A stretch of 64,000 nt of DNA. Origin: an uncultured Dehalococcoidia bacterium (lineage in GTDB: Bacteria > Chloroflexota > Dehalococcoidia > Lucifugimonadales > UBA3495). This document shows positions 1 through 8,358 of this stretch, one piece after another; position 1 is the first letter of the stretch; the number at the start of each line of letters is the position of its first letter. Position numbers and translations under genes: made by a program. Location of the stretch: the NCBI GenBank assembly GCA_951813535.1, contig OX638345.1:2043158-2107157 (forward strand), given 5' to 3'. Under the pieces are notes generated by a model. That model saw only the letters and a list, made by a program, of their open reading frames with translations, ran no database searches and was not told the DNA's origin.

Positions 1-1200
1 ACCGCCAGCACCATCGCCGCTTACGAGGGCCGCACCGTCGTTGATGTCGAAGACGTGCGCGAAGCCGCCCTCATGGCCCTGCTCCATCGCCAGCGCCGCC
101 AGCCCTTCCAGCAGCCTCACCTGGTCACCGAGCAACTGGACAACATGCTGGAGGACTTCCAGAACCAGCAGCGCGACCGCGAGCCGTCGGCCGACGACAA
201 TTCCAGCAACGACGACCCCGGCGACTCCGATAGCGATAGAGAACCCGACCCTCCCGAAGACCAGCCCGATGATCCGGCCGACGCCGCCCTGGGCGACGAG
301 TGGTTCGAGATTGGCGATCCCTACGCCGTTCAGAACCTCCAAGTCCAACCCCCGGACCGCCGCGCCCGCCGCTCATCCGGACGCCGCGCCACCACCATAA
401 GCGGCACGTCCGCCGGGCGGTACGTCGGCGCCCGTGTCCCGGAAGGCCCGGCATCCGACCTCGCGCTGGATGCCACCCTGCGTGCCGCCGCGCCCCACCA
501 GCAGTCCCGCCGTCACGCCGCTGATGCCGACGCCGCTGCCGTCCTCATCGAGCCGTGGGACGTGCGCGAGAAAGTCCGCGAAACCCACACCGGCTCCCTG
601 ATCCTGTTCGTCGTCGACGCCAGCGGCTCCATGGGCGCCCAGCGTCGCATGGTCGCCGTCAAGGGCGCGGTCATGTCGCTGCTGCTCGACGCCTACCAGC
701 GTCGCGACCGGGTCGGCCTGATCGCCTTCCGGGGAACCGGCGCCGAGGTCCTGCTCCCGCCCACCGGCAGCGTCGAAATGGCCCAGTGGTGCCTTCAGGA
801 GATGCCCACCGGTGGCCGGACCCCCTTGGCCCGCGCCATCTATCTCGCCATGGAGACCCTCGAAACTGAGCGCATGAAGGATCGCGACGTCCTGCCCTTG
901 CTGGTTCTCATGTCCGATGGCCGCGCCAACGTCACCCTGGCCGGTGATCAGTCGTCCAACGTCCTCACCCTGCCCGAAGAGGTGCGCCAGCTCGGCGAGA
1001 CCGTCGCGGCCGCTAAAATCCCCGCCGTCGTGGTGGACACCGAGCAGGATTTCATCAAGCTGGAGCTGGCGAAAAATATCGCCGACGCCATGTCTGCCCG
1101 CTACATCAAGCTCGACGACCTTGCCGCCCAGAGCCTCGCCGACGCCGTCCGTCGCGAATTACCTGGCGAGCGGCCCGTGGAAGACCTCGCCCCGGCCTGA
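1..1200 (+). CDS. AAA/VWA metallochelatase subunit (Mg/cobalto-chelatase ChlD/BchD-like), 5' truncated
   Basis: The frame is open at base 1, so the gene starts outside the window. The visible 399 residues begin with the end of an AAA lid helix (around VEDVREAALMALLHR). A Pro/Asp/Glu-rich linker follows (about residues 60-110 of the visible part), and then a C-terminal VWA domain. The VWA metal site is clear: DASGSM is the DxSxS part of MIDAS, followed by a Thr in the GGRTPL stretch and the Asp of LMSDGR. An AAA-acidic linker-VWA order is typical of the D subunit of Mg-chelatase and of single-chain putative cobaltochelatases, which use ATP to drive metal insertion into tetrapyrroles. The Walker motifs lie outside the window, so Mg and Co cannot be told apart. 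It is followed by a dispersed repeat and then glyQS. Confidence 0.85.
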   Translation, partial: TASTIAAYEGRTVVDVEDVREAALMALLHRQRRQPFQQPHLVTEQLDNMLEDFQNQQRDREPSADDNSSNDDPGDSDSDREPDPPEDQPDDPADAALGDEWFEIGDPYAVQNLQVQPPDRRARRSSGRRATTISGTSAGRYVGARVPEGPASDLALDATLRAAAPHQQSRRHAADADAAAVLIEPWDVREKVRETHTGSLILFVVDASGSMGAQRRMVAVKGAVMSLLLDAYQRRDRVGLIAFRGTGAEVLLPPTGSVEMAQWCLQEMPTGGRTPLARAIYLAMETLETERMKDRDVLPLLVLMSDGRANVTLAGDQSSNVLTLPEEVRQLGETVAAAKIPAVVVDTEQDFIKLELAKNIADAMSARYIKLDDLAAQSLADAVRRELPGERPVEDLAPA

Positions 1201-1268
1201 GACCCTCGGGTTTTCGCCCCTCGCCATCACCCTCGCGCGGACGACGATGTCGGGCCGGACCAGGGACC

Positions 1269-1294
1269 GTCATTCCTGCGCAAGCAGGAATCCA
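1269..1294. repeat. Dispersed short palindrome, family 1 (TTCCTGC-GCAA-GCAGGAA)
   Basis: The stem ATTCCTGC/GCAGGAAT encloses a GCAA loop, framed by GTC and CCA. Related copies are seen at 44296-44313 and 54620-54645. It lies between the chelatase stop and the glyQS promoter. It may fold in RNA, but no T-run follows. Confidence 0.7.
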
Positions 1295-1319
1295 TCGCTC
1301 CCTCGTAAGCCGATCCCCG

Positions 1320-1349
1320 TTGAACCAAGCCCGGCAGTGATAACATAAT
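1320..1349 (+). promoter_or_regulatory. Candidate glyQS promoter
   Basis: TTGAAC at 1320-1325 and CATAAT at 1344-1349 are separated by 18 bp and lie about 30 bp before the glyQS ATG. A Shine-Dalgarno-like GAAGAGG follows at about 1368-1374. Pattern match only. Confidence 0.4.
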
Positions 1350-1380
1350 TCCATCCTGATACGCACGAAGAGGTCCCAGT

Positions 1381-2700
1381 ATGCCGCGCACCCTCCCCTA
1401 CGCCGATATGGATAAAGTCCTGTCCCTCTCCAAGCGACGGGGTTTCGTTTTCCAGTCCAGCGAGGTGTACGGCGGCCTCGGATCAACCTGGGACTATGGC
1501 CCCCTCGGCGTCGAACTCAAGCGCAACGTCAAGGAGGCCTGGTGGCGTTCCGTCGTCTCCGAACGCGATGACGTGGTCGGCCTGGACGCAGCCATCCTGA
1601 TGCACCCCCGGGTCTGGGAGGCCAGCGGCCACGTCGAGAATTTCAGCGACCCGCTGGTCGAGTGCCGCCAGTGCCACCGCCGCTTCCGCCAGGATCAGCT
1701 TGAAAGCGGTGTATGTCCTGAGTGCGGCGGCGACTTCACCGAACCCCGCCGTTTCAACCTCATGTTCCGCACGTTCATGGGCCCCGTTGAGGATTCCAGC
1801 AACGAGGTGTTCCTGCGTCCCGAGACCGCCCAGGGCATCTTCGTCAACTTCCAGAACGTCCAGACCGCCACCCGCAAAAAACTGCCCTTCGGCATTGCCC
1901 AGATTGGCAAGGCCTTCCGCAACGAGATCACGCCCGGCAACTTCACCTTTCGCACCCGCGAGTTCGAGCAGATGGAGATCGAGTTCTTCGTCAAGCCCGG
2001 CTCCGACGACGATTGGCTGCAGCAGTGGGTGCAGGCCCGTTTCGACTGGTACGTGAGCTACGGCATTCGCCCCGGCAACCTGCGCCTCCGAGAGCACGCC
2101 GGCGATGAGCTCGCCCACTACGCCAAGGCCACCTACGACATCGAGTATCGCTTCCCCTGGGGCTGGGGCGAGTTGGAAGGCATCGCCAACCGCACCGACT
2201 TCGACCTGGGCCGCCACAAAGAGTTCAGCGGCGAGGACCTCACCTACTTCGACGACGAGATCCACGAGCGTTACCTGCCCTACGTCATCGAGCCCTCCGG
2301 CGGCGTCGATCGCGCCACTCTGGCCTTCTGGCTGGACAGCTACGACGAGGAACCCGACGGCAACGATACCCGGACCGTTCTGCATTTCCACCAGGCACTG
2401 GCCCCGGTCACTGTTGCCGTGCTTCCCCTGAGCCGCAACGCCCGCCTGGCGCCCACCGCCCGCAGCGTCTACGATCTCGTGCGTCGTCGCTTCCGCTGCC
2501 AGTTCGACGACGCCCAGAGCATCGGCCGCCGCTACCGCCGCCAGGACGAGATCGGCACGCCCTACTGCGTCACCGTCGACTTCGACACCCTGGACGACCA
2601 CGCTGTCACCATCCGCGACCGCGACACCATGACCCAGCAGCGCATTCCGGTTGCCCGCCTCCTCGACGTCCTCCAGGACCGCTACGACCACGGCTGGTAA
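1381..2700 (+). CDS. glyQS: Glycine--tRNA ligase, alpha2 type
   Basis: This class II synthetase attaches glycine to tRNA-Gly; it is the homodimeric form found in Gram-positives, archaea and eukaryotes rather than the alpha2beta2 form. The N-terminus [20 protein letters not shown] is the family signature. Two CxxC pairs (C95/C98 and C112/C115) form the zinc-ribbon insertion. Motif 2 reads [20 protein letters not shown], and motif 3 includes [10 protein letters not shown]. The C-terminal 110 residues are the anticodon-binding domain. At 439 residues it is close to the usual bacterial length (about 450-460). The ATG is preceded by GAAGAGG. The antisense 408-codon frame here is a GC-bias shadow. 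Confidence 0.96.
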   Translation: MPRTLPYADMDKVLSLSKRRGFVFQSSEVYGGLGSTWDYGPLGVELKRNVKEAWWRSVVSERDDVVGLDAAILMHPRVWEASGHVENFSDPLVECRQCHRRFRQDQLESGVCPECGGDFTEPRRFNLMFRTFMGPVEDSSNEVFLRPETAQGIFVNFQNVQTATRKKLPFGIAQIGKAFRNEITPGNFTFRTREFEQMEIEFFVKPGSDDDWLQQWVQARFDWYVSYGIRPGNLRLREHAGDELAHYAKATYDIEYRFPWGWGELEGIANRTDFDLGRHKEFSGEDLTYFDDEIHERYLPYVIEPSGGVDRATLAFWLDSYDEEPDGNDTRTVLHFHQALAPVTVAVLPLSRNARLAPTARSVYDLVRRRFRCQFDDAQSIGRRYRRQDEIGTPYCVTVDFDTLDDHAVTIRDRDTMTQQRIPVARLLDVLQDRYDHGW

Positions 2701-2741
2701 GCCGGTCATCGTGCGGGCCTCCGCTCACATGAACGTCGCGG

Positions 2742-2762
2742 TTTGAGGACACAAACCTCAAA
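2742..2762 (+). terminator. Weak hairpin after glyQS
   Basis: TTTGAGG and CCTCAAA form a 7-bp stem around a 7-nt loop. There is no long T-run, only an AT-rich stretch downstream, so termination is uncertain. Confidence 0.3.
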
Positions 2763-2830
2763 TATCCTGTCCATCCTGCACATCGATTTAAAACTGGCTT
2801 TTCGTCTTGCCCCCGTCAATCGTCGCCCAA

Positions 2831-3610
2831 ATGCTCCGCACCGGCCTGTACACCGCCGTCATCGGCCGGAGTGTGCGCTACTACCAGTCCACCGGCTCGA
2901 CCATGGACGACGTCGCCCAATGGGCTGGCACCGGCGCAGATGAAGGCGTCGTCGTCGTCGCCGAGACCCAAACCGCTAGCCGCGGGCGGTTGGGCCGGCG
3001 CTGGATTTCCGACGAAGGGAACCTCTACTTCTCCGTTCTCTTCCGCCCGGAACCGGAGGCACTGCCGCTGCTCAGCCCGCTGGCTGGCGTCGCCGTGGCC
3101 CGGGCCATTCGCCAGGTCGCTGGACTCTATCCGACCATCAAGTGGCCCAACGACGTCATGATCGACGGCCGCAAGGTTGCGGGCATCCTCGCGGAGAGCG
3201 CCGTGTCCGGCTCCCAGGTTCAGCACGCCGTCGTCGGCGTTGGCGTCAACGTCGCTCTTGACGTCTCTCTAGACGCTGAAATCGCCGCCACCGCTACCAG
3301 CCTGAACCACGCGTCCGGATCCGAAATCGACCGCCCGGAATTGCTGCGCCGCATCCTGCAGCACATGGACGCGCTGTACCTGGACCTGCGACGCGGCCGG
3401 TCTCCCATCGCCGAATGGCGCCGCTGGCTGGATACCCTCGGACAGCGCGTCACCGTCACCCACCATGGCGCGACCGACACCGGCCTCGCCGAGGATATCG
3501 ACGAGCACGGTAACCTATTGCTCCGCACCGACGCCGGCGACTTGTTGACCCTCACCGCCGGAGACATTACCCTCCGTGCAGCCCAAGGAGCGCCCGCAGC
3601 CAATGCTTGA
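2831..3610 (+). CDS. birA: Biotin--[acetyl-CoA carboxylase] ligase, class I (no DNA-binding domain)
   Basis: Biotin protein ligase activates biotin as biotinyl-AMP and transfers it to the lysine of a biotin carrier domain. Catalytic features are present: STGSTMDD near the start, the adenylate-binding loop SRGRLGRRW, the KWPND motif, and the lysine in GRKVAGIL. The last 50 residues form the small SH3-like C-terminal domain. There is no N-terminal winged helix, so it should not act as the biotin repressor. The ATG at 2831 gives 259 residues; an in-frame TTG at 2807 would add eight. Neither has a clear ribosome site. The stop overlaps the next gene's ATG. Confidence 0.92.
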   Translation: MLRTGLYTAVIGRSVRYYQSTGSTMDDVAQWAGTGADEGVVVVAETQTASRGRLGRRWISDEGNLYFSVLFRPEPEALPLLSPLAGVAVARAIRQVAGLYPTIKWPNDVMIDGRKVAGILAESAVSGSQVQHAVVGVGVNVALDVSLDAEIAATATSLNHASGSEIDRPELLRRILQHMDALYLDLRRGRSPIAEWRRWLDTLGQRVTVTHHGATDTGLAEDIDEHGNLLLRTDAGDLLTLTAGDITLRAAQGAPAANA

Positions 3611-4412
3611 AAACCTGTACCTCGACGGCAAAGTTGTCGTGATCACCGGCGGCGGCACCGGTCTCGGCCTCGAAATGGTGCGCGCCCTGACCCGTTCCGG
3701 CGCCAACCTCGCCATCGCCGGTCGCCGGCCGGGGCCCATCGAGGCCGCCTGTGATGAGGTCATCGCTGCCGGCCAGGACGCCATCGCAGTACCCACCGAT
3801 GTTTCCAAATCGTCGGATGCCGATGCTTTAGTCGACGCCGCGATGGCCCACTTTGGCCGCGTGGACGTGCTCATCAACAACGCTGCCATGGTCGCCGACA
3901 ACGTCCTCAAACCCATCTGGGAAATTACGGACGACGACTGGGAATCCGCCATGTCCGTCAACCTCTCCGGCGCTTTCTACTGCGCCCGCGCCGCCGCCAA
4001 GCCCATGGCGGACGCCGGCAAGGGCAAGATCATCAACGTCGCGTCCGGCTTCGGCCTGCGCGGTGGCCGCGACATCTACATGTACTGCTCCTCCAAGGGC
4101 GGCGTGATCCAGCTGACCCGCGTGCTGTCCTTCAGCCTGGCCCGCTACGGCGTCACCGCCAACAGCATCGTCCCCGGCTTCATTCCGACCATCGACCCCG
4201 GCGCGGAGATCAATCGCACCCTGCCCCAATCCGGCGACTTTCTGCCCACCGGGAAGCTCGGCAAACCCGAGGATCTCGGTCCCATCGCCGTGTTTCTCGC
4301 CTCCGACGCCTCCGACTACATGACCGGCGAGATGTTCATCCTCGATGGCGCGGGCCTGGCCGCCGGCATCACCCCCACGGGTCATGCGCCTGTCGCCGGG
4401 CTGGAACCATGA
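3603..4412 (+). CDS. SDR family NAD(P)-dependent oxidoreductase
   Basis: A classical short-chain dehydrogenase/reductase of 269 residues. It has the Rossmann glycine motif TGGGTGLG near the N-terminus, NNAA after the fourth strand, a catalytic Ser in VASGFG, and YCSSK as the YxxxK motif. The C-terminus contains the usual GEMFILDGAG. The substrate is unknown. The ATG at 3603 overlaps the birA stop by 8 bases, suggesting translational coupling; an in-frame GTG at 3576 would extend it by nine residues inside birA. It is followed by a second, degenerate SDR. Confidence 0.9.
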   Translation: MLENLYLDGKVVVITGGGTGLGLEMVRALTRSGANLAIAGRRPGPIEAACDEVIAAGQDAIAVPTDVSKSSDADALVDAAMAHFGRVDVLINNAAMVADNVLKPIWEITDDDWESAMSVNLSGAFYCARAAAKPMADAGKGKIINVASGFGLRGGRDIYMYCSSKGGVIQLTRVLSFSLARYGVTANSIVPGFIPTIDPGAEINRTLPQSGDFLPTGKLGKPEDLGPIAVFLASDASDYMTGEMFILDGAGLAAGITPTGHAPVAGLEP

Positions 4413-4469
4413 CGCCCCAATCCTGCCCGAAAACCGTCACCCATCCGCCCTTGACAGGAGTGTAACGAC

Positions 4470-5252
4470 GTGGCGTTGCCGTCCCGAAACCATCTGCCCG
4501 CCGAGTTCAGTCTGGCCGGCCAAACTGCCATCGTCGCCTCCGCCGGTGGCGATGAATCTCCCTTCCTGGCCGCCGCGCTGGCGGAAGCCGGGGCGGCGGT
4601 GTTCGCCGTGGCACGCCGTGATGCGACCGCCGAAGCCATCGCCGATGCCGTGACCGCCGTCTCCGGGCGTGAAACCGGCTGCCACGTGGGGCGTTGGGAC
4701 ACCCCGGCCGGATCCGCAGCGGTCCTCGAGTCCTTCGCCGCCACACATGCCAGGGTAGACATTCTCGTCAACGACACCCGCAGCTTTTTTGCCAAACCCG
4801 CCGCCGGCATAACCCTCGCGGAGTGGGACGAGCTCCACGCCCGCAACGTGCGAGCCACCTTCATGCTCAGCCAGGCGGTGGGTCAACGCATGCTGGACCA
4901 GCAGTACGGACGCATCGTGAACGTCATCTCCAACCTGGCCGAGCGGGCGGTCATCAACTGCTCCGCCTACAGCGCCACCCAGGCCGCCGTCCTGTCCCTC
5001 ACCCGTTCCCTGGCCGTCGAATGGGGCCGCAGCGAGATCCGCGTCAACGCCGTCGGCTCCGGCTGGTCAATCGCGGAGGACATCCCTCTCGAAACCCAGC
5101 GCGAGGAACTCCTCGTCCGCTACACCCCAATGCGTCGCAAGGGTCATCCCCGCGACCTTGCCGCCATGCTCGTCTACCTCTGCTCGCCCCACTGCGACTA
5201 TCCCTCGGGCCAACCCGTCTACATCGATGGTGGCCTCAACGCGCATCCATGA
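4470..5252 (+). CDS. SDR-fold protein with degraded catalytic motifs
   Basis: A 260-residue SDR-fold protein (start GTG, preceded by AGGAG at 4456-4460). The overall pattern is retained, including the C-terminal YIDGGLNAHP. The key motifs are not: the TGxxxGxG position reads ASAGGDESPF, NNAG reads NDTR, and YxxxK reads YSATQ, so the catalytic lysine is Gln (codon CAG). The Ser about 12 residues earlier remains. It probably cannot catalyse hydride transfer in the usual way and may be a regulatory or structural partner of the intact SDR upstream. That role is inference. Its stop overlaps the possible first ATG of the ATPase gene (ATGA, 5249-5252). Confidence 0.8.
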   Translation: MALPSRNHLPAEFSLAGQTAIVASAGGDESPFLAAALAEAGAAVFAVARRDATAEAIADAVTAVSGRETGCHVGRWDTPAGSAAVLESFAATHARVDILVNDTRSFFAKPAAGITLAEWDELHARNVRATFMLSQAVGQRMLDQQYGRIVNVISNLAERAVINCSAYSATQAAVLSLTRSLAVEWGRSEIRVNAVGSGWSIAEDIPLETQREELLVRYTPMRRKGHPRDLAAMLVYLCSPHCDYPSGQPVYIDGGLNAHP

Positions 5253-5266
5253 TTTGCGGTGCAACC

Positions 5267-6328
5267 ATGCCGGCACTCGAAAACATCACGGTCAGAGGTT
5301 TCAAGAGCATCAGAGCGCTCGAAGGCCTCAAGATGAACCCTATCAACGTTTTGATCGGGCCAAACGGTTCAGGGAAATCCAACTTTATTGAGGTGTTCTC
5401 GCTACTGCGGGACGTGGCAAGGGATCGCGTCGATGAATTTGTGGCGAGGGCTGGTGGAGCCGACCGGATTCTTCACTTTGGATCTCGCACCACGAAACAG
5501 GTGGATCTGACGATTACATTCGACAATGGCGAGACGTACGAGTTGACTATGACCGACACAACCGGAGACTCGTTTGCCAGGAAGCAATACACCGGCAGTC
5601 CTGTAGGGCTGGGACACAGTTTCACGTCGAGGGCTCCTTATGATGAAGAAGTCACGAGCGGAGAATTGCGGTTGGCCGACCCTTGGATCGCCTACCATTT
5701 CCACGACACCGGTCGCGCGTCTCCTATGAAGAGGTTGGGCGATTTGTATGACAACCGCGCTCTACGGACCGATGGCTCCAACTTGGCTGCATTCTTATTT
5801 TTGCTTCAGTCCATTCATCCCGAATCGTATCGGACAATTAGGCGAACAGTTCAGATGGTGGCGCCGTTTTTCGATGATTTCGACTTAGCACCACTGGCGT
5901 TGAACCCAGAAAAGATAATCCTTGAATGGCGACATAAAGGTTCAGACTCTTATTTCAACGCCGCGGCGCTGTCTGATGGCACGCTAAGGTTTATCGCATT
6001 GGCAACCGTCCTGCTACAGCCACCAAGGCTCAAACCTTCGGTGATTCTACTGGATGAGCCGGAACTGGGCTTGCATCCCTATGCCATTACCCTGCTGGCG
6101 TCGTTGGTCAAGCAGGCCTCGGTCGATAGTCAGGTGATCATGGCGACGCAATCGCCGACCCTGCTGGACCATTTTGAGCCGGAAGACGTGATCGTGACTA
6201 ACCGTGTGAACGGAGAGGCTACTTTCGAACGGTTAGACGCCGAAAGATTGGCGGTATGGCTCGAGGACTACAGCATGGGCGAATTGTGGGAAAAGAATGA
6301 AATCGGCGGCCGGCCGGCCCGTGAATGA
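5267..6328 (+). CDS. AAA (ABC/SMC-like) ATPase, partner of DUF4276 protein
   Basis: A 353-residue AAA_15/AAA_21-type ATPase of the OLD/RecF-like class. N-terminal ITVRGFKSI is followed by Walker A GPNGSGKSN (about residues 28-36). The middle region contains the coupling insert. An ABC-signature-like LSDGTLRF, Walker B VILLDEPELGLHP and a switch ATQSP lie in the last third. The start at 5267 matches the family (MPALENITVRGFKSI); an upstream ATG at 5249 overlaps the SDR stop and would add six residues. Base composition is clearly lower in GC than the flanks: I count 28 G+C of 60 in 5821-5880, against 44 of 60 in 12001-12060 in hisD. The DUF4276 gene follows after 15 bases. ATPase plus TOPRIM-like partners are typical of anti-phage dyads. 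Confidence 0.88.
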   Translation: MPALENITVRGFKSIRALEGLKMNPINVLIGPNGSGKSNFIEVFSLLRDVARDRVDEFVARAGGADRILHFGSRTTKQVDLTITFDNGETYELTMTDTTGDSFARKQYTGSPVGLGHSFTSRAPYDEEVTSGELRLADPWIAYHFHDTGRASPMKRLGDLYDNRALRTDGSNLAAFLFLLQSIHPESYRTIRRTVQMVAPFFDDFDLAPLALNPEKIILEWRHKGSDSYFNAAALSDGTLRFIALATVLLQPPRLKPSVILLDEPELGLHPYAITLLASLVKQASVDSQVIMATQSPTLLDHFEPEDVIVTNRVNGEATFERLDAERLAVWLEDYSMGELWEKNEIGGRPARE

Positions 6329-6343
6329 CAAAGATTGCGGTCG

Positions 6344-7039
6344 ATGACGCGGCTCCTGGTCCTCGTTGAGGGACAAACTGAGGAACATTTCGTTAGCAAC
6401 CTGCTCGGACCTCACCTTTACTCGATGGGATATTTGGCGGTCAGTAGCCGGCTGATCGGCAAACAGCGGGCGAGACATCGTCGCGGAGGCATACGGTCTT
6501 GGCCCGAAGCCCGCCGCGATATCGTCAACCATCTCTGCCAGGATTCCGAGGTTGTAGTTACTACGTTGGTAGATTTTTATGGCTTGCCGGCAGATGGACC
6601 GGGAGCCTGGCCAGGACGCTCAGAAGCTGGGCAACTCGAGCGATCTGCTAAAGGCAACTATGTTGAGCAATCTGTGCTCGCCGACGTGGTCAATGAAATG
6701 GAGCCCGGTTTCAATCCTGACCGGTTCCTCCCGTACGTAATGATGCACGAGTTCGAGGCCATGTTGTTCAGCGATTGCGAGGCGTTCGCTCAAGCGATTG
6801 ACCGCCCAGACCTGGCCGTATCTTTCCAGCAAATCAGGGATCGGTTTGACACGCCAGAAGACATCAATGATTCTCCAACAACTGCGCCGTCCAAGAGAAT
6901 CGAGGCTTTGCTGCCCGGTTATCAAAAGCCGCTGATCGGTCCCGCGGTTGCCACCGAAATCGGTTTGCGCGTGATCCGTGCCGAGTGTTTGCATTTCGCA
7001 GAGTGGTTAGCGCGATTGGAACATGCTGCACTACAGTAA
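6344..7039 (+). CDS. DUF4276 family protein (TOPRIM-like), partner of AAA ATPase
   Basis: 231 residues with the DUF4276 landmarks. These are an N-terminal VLVEGQTEEHFV with the conserved Glu, VDFYGLPADGPG about 75 residues in, HEFEAMLFSD about residue 135, and an APSKRIEALLPGYQKP region. In two-gene ATPase modules of the OLD, PARIS and AbiL kind, the second gene is a TOPRIM-like nuclease or effector; DUF4276 is plausibly the same. That role is inferred, not shown. The ATG at 6344 is 15 bases past the ATPase stop; a TTG at 6335 is possible. Its own 3' side is closed by the IS at 7076. Confidence 0.82.
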   Translation: MTRLLVLVEGQTEEHFVSNLLGPHLYSMGYLAVSSRLIGKQRARHRRGGIRSWPEARRDIVNHLCQDSEVVVTTLVDFYGLPADGPGAWPGRSEAGQLERSAKGNYVEQSVLADVVNEMEPGFNPDRFLPYVMMHEFEAMLFSDCEAFAQAIDRPDLAVSFQQIRDRFDTPEDINDSPTTAPSKRIEALLPGYQKPLIGPAVATEIGLRVIRAECLHFAEWLARLEHAALQ

Positions 7040-7065
7040 CCCATCGCGATCGCCCTCCGTTAGCC

Positions 7066-7075
7066 CAACCCTGCC
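7066..7075. repeat. 10-bp target-site duplication, left copy
   Basis: CAACCCTGCC directly abuts the left inverted repeat of the IS and is repeated exactly at 8309-8318 beyond the right one. Confidence 0.93.
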
Positions 7076-8308
7076 CAGGGCAATCGCGTCTTAATATGAT
7101 TTTTAGAAATGTGCTAATGTCCCATGATCTGGTAAAAGTCGTGGAGGTAGGAGGGCATAGCACAACCACCAAAGCCAACAGTGCTCGATCATTTCGCTCA
7201 GTTGGACGATCCCCGAGTAGAACGTACGCGACGCCACAAACTGGTGGACATCCTGGCCATCGCCATCTGCGCCACCATCTGCGGAGCCGATTCCTGGGTC
7301 CATATCGAGCTCTTCGGCAGGAGCAAGCTGACCTGGTTTCAGAGTTTCCTGGAACTGCCCCACGGCATTCCGTCCCACGACACCTTCGGCGATGTCTTCG
7401 CCCGCCTCGACCCAGTGCAGTTGCAGAATTGCTTCGTGTCCTGGACCCAGGCTATCGCTGAGTTGCTGCCCGGCGAGGTGGTGGCCATTGACGGCAAGAC
7501 CGCGCGACGCTCCTACGACCGGGCGGGTAAGAAAGGAGCGATCCACATGGTCAGCGCCTGGGCCACCCAGCAGAGCCTGACCCTGGGTCAGGTCAAGACT
7601 GACGAGAAATCCAACGAGATCACCGCGATTCCTCAACTGCTGGAGTTGCTGGACCTGAATGGCTGCATCGTCACCATTGACGCCATGGGCTGCCAGCGGG
7701 AGATCGCTCAGCAGATCACAGAGGGCGGCGCCGATTACGTGCTGGCGGTGAAGGAGAACCAGGGTAGACTGCACGAGGGTATTCAAGACCTGTTCGAGGG
7801 CGCCGCGGCATTGGGCTTTGACGGAGTGCCCCATGACCACGCTGAGACGGTGGACAAGGGACACGGGCGGGTGGAACGCCGGGAATGCTGGGTAATCACC
7901 GATCCGGACTGCCTGGATTACCTGGACCCCCAGGGACAATGGCCACAACTGAAGGCCGCCGTCAGGGTGGTGGGCCACCGGACCACCGAAGCCGGCGACA
8001 CCCGCCAGCCTCGCTACTACATCAGCAGCCTGGCCGGCTCAGCGGAACAACTGCTGGCCGCCATCAGAAGCCACTGGGGCATCGAAAACTCATTGCACTG
8101 GACCCTGGACGTGACCTTTCGAGAAGACCATTGCCGAATCCGCAAGGATCACGGGCCACAGAATATCAACACCCTGCGCCAGATCGGACACAACCTCCTG
8201 AAAAACGAGACAACCCTGAAAGTGGGCATCCAGGGCAAACGGCTCAACGCCGGTTGGGACGAGGACTACCTCCTCAAAGTCCTCCTCGGATAAGACGCGA
8301 TTGCCCTG
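7076..8308 (+). mobile_element. Complete ISAs1-family insertion sequence, 1233 bp
   Basis: The element is bounded by an 18-bp perfect inverted repeat, CAGGGCAATCGCGTCTTA at 7076-7093 with its reverse complement at 8291-8308. It is flanked by a perfect 10-bp direct repeat, CAACCCTGCC. One transposase gene fills the inside, and its stop codon lies in the right repeat. ISAs1 elements usually leave 8-10 bp duplications, which fits. Intact ends, an intact gene and an unmutated duplication suggest a fairly recent insertion. It sits between the DUF4276 gene and hisZ. Confidence 0.95.
7181..8293 (+). CDS. ISAs1 family transposase
   Basis: A 370-residue DDE transposase. N-terminal LDHFAQLDDPRVERTRRH and the IAICATICGAD segment are typical of the ISAs1/DUF4338-like N-terminal domain. 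The catalytic triad is visible as D in AIDGKTARR, D in TIDAMGCQ and E in HWGIENSLHW. The GTG at 7181 is the first conventional start after an in-frame TAG at 7148; codons upstream (…PPKPT) look family-like, so a non-standard start at about 7157 is possible. No frameshift is visible, so it is probably functional. The stop TAA (8291-8293) is part of the right inverted repeat. Confidence 0.95.
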   Translation: MLDHFAQLDDPRVERTRRHKLVDILAIAICATICGADSWVHIELFGRSKLTWFQSFLELPHGIPSHDTFGDVFARLDPVQLQNCFVSWTQAIAELLPGEVVAIDGKTARRSYDRAGKKGAIHMVSAWATQQSLTLGQVKTDEKSNEITAIPQLLELLDLNGCIVTIDAMGCQREIAQQITEGGADYVLAVKENQGRLHEGIQDLFEGAAALGFDGVPHDHAETVDKGHGRVERRECWVITDPDCLDYLDPQGQWPQLKAAVRVVGHRTTEAGDTRQPRYYISSLAGSAEQLLAAIRSHWGIENSLHWTLDVTFREDHCRIRKDHGPQNINTLRQIGHNLLKNETTLKVGIQGKRLNAGWDEDYLLKVLLG

Positions 8309-8318
8309 CAACCCTGCC
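8309..8318. repeat. 10-bp target-site duplication, right copy
   Basis: CAACCCTGCC immediately follows the right inverted repeat and is identical to 7066-7075. Confidence 0.93.
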
Positions 8319-8341
8319 CTAGCCAATTCTGCACGCGCAGG

Positions 8342-8350
8342 TGCTACAAT
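8342..8350 (+). promoter_or_regulatory. Extended -10 promoter of the his operon
   Basis: TGCTACAAT is an extended -10 element. It ends 8 bases before the hisZ ATG at 8359, so transcription would start at or next to the start codon, giving an almost leaderless mRNA. The IS right end lies only 33 bp upstream, so any -35 or activator region was shortened or replaced by the insertion. Confidence 0.5.
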
Positions 8351-8358
8351 ATTCTGCG

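Noticed and set aside
1483-2709. 408-codon open frame on the minus strand opposite glyQS
   Set aside because: Complementary shadow of a high-GC gene; low-complexity Val/Gly/Ala/Asp protein and glyQS is certain.
4694-6328. Apparent 544-residue protein fused to the ATPase N-terminus
   Set aside because: The first 190 codons overlap the SDR in another frame and are Arg/His/Pro-rich; the ATPase begins at 5249-5267.
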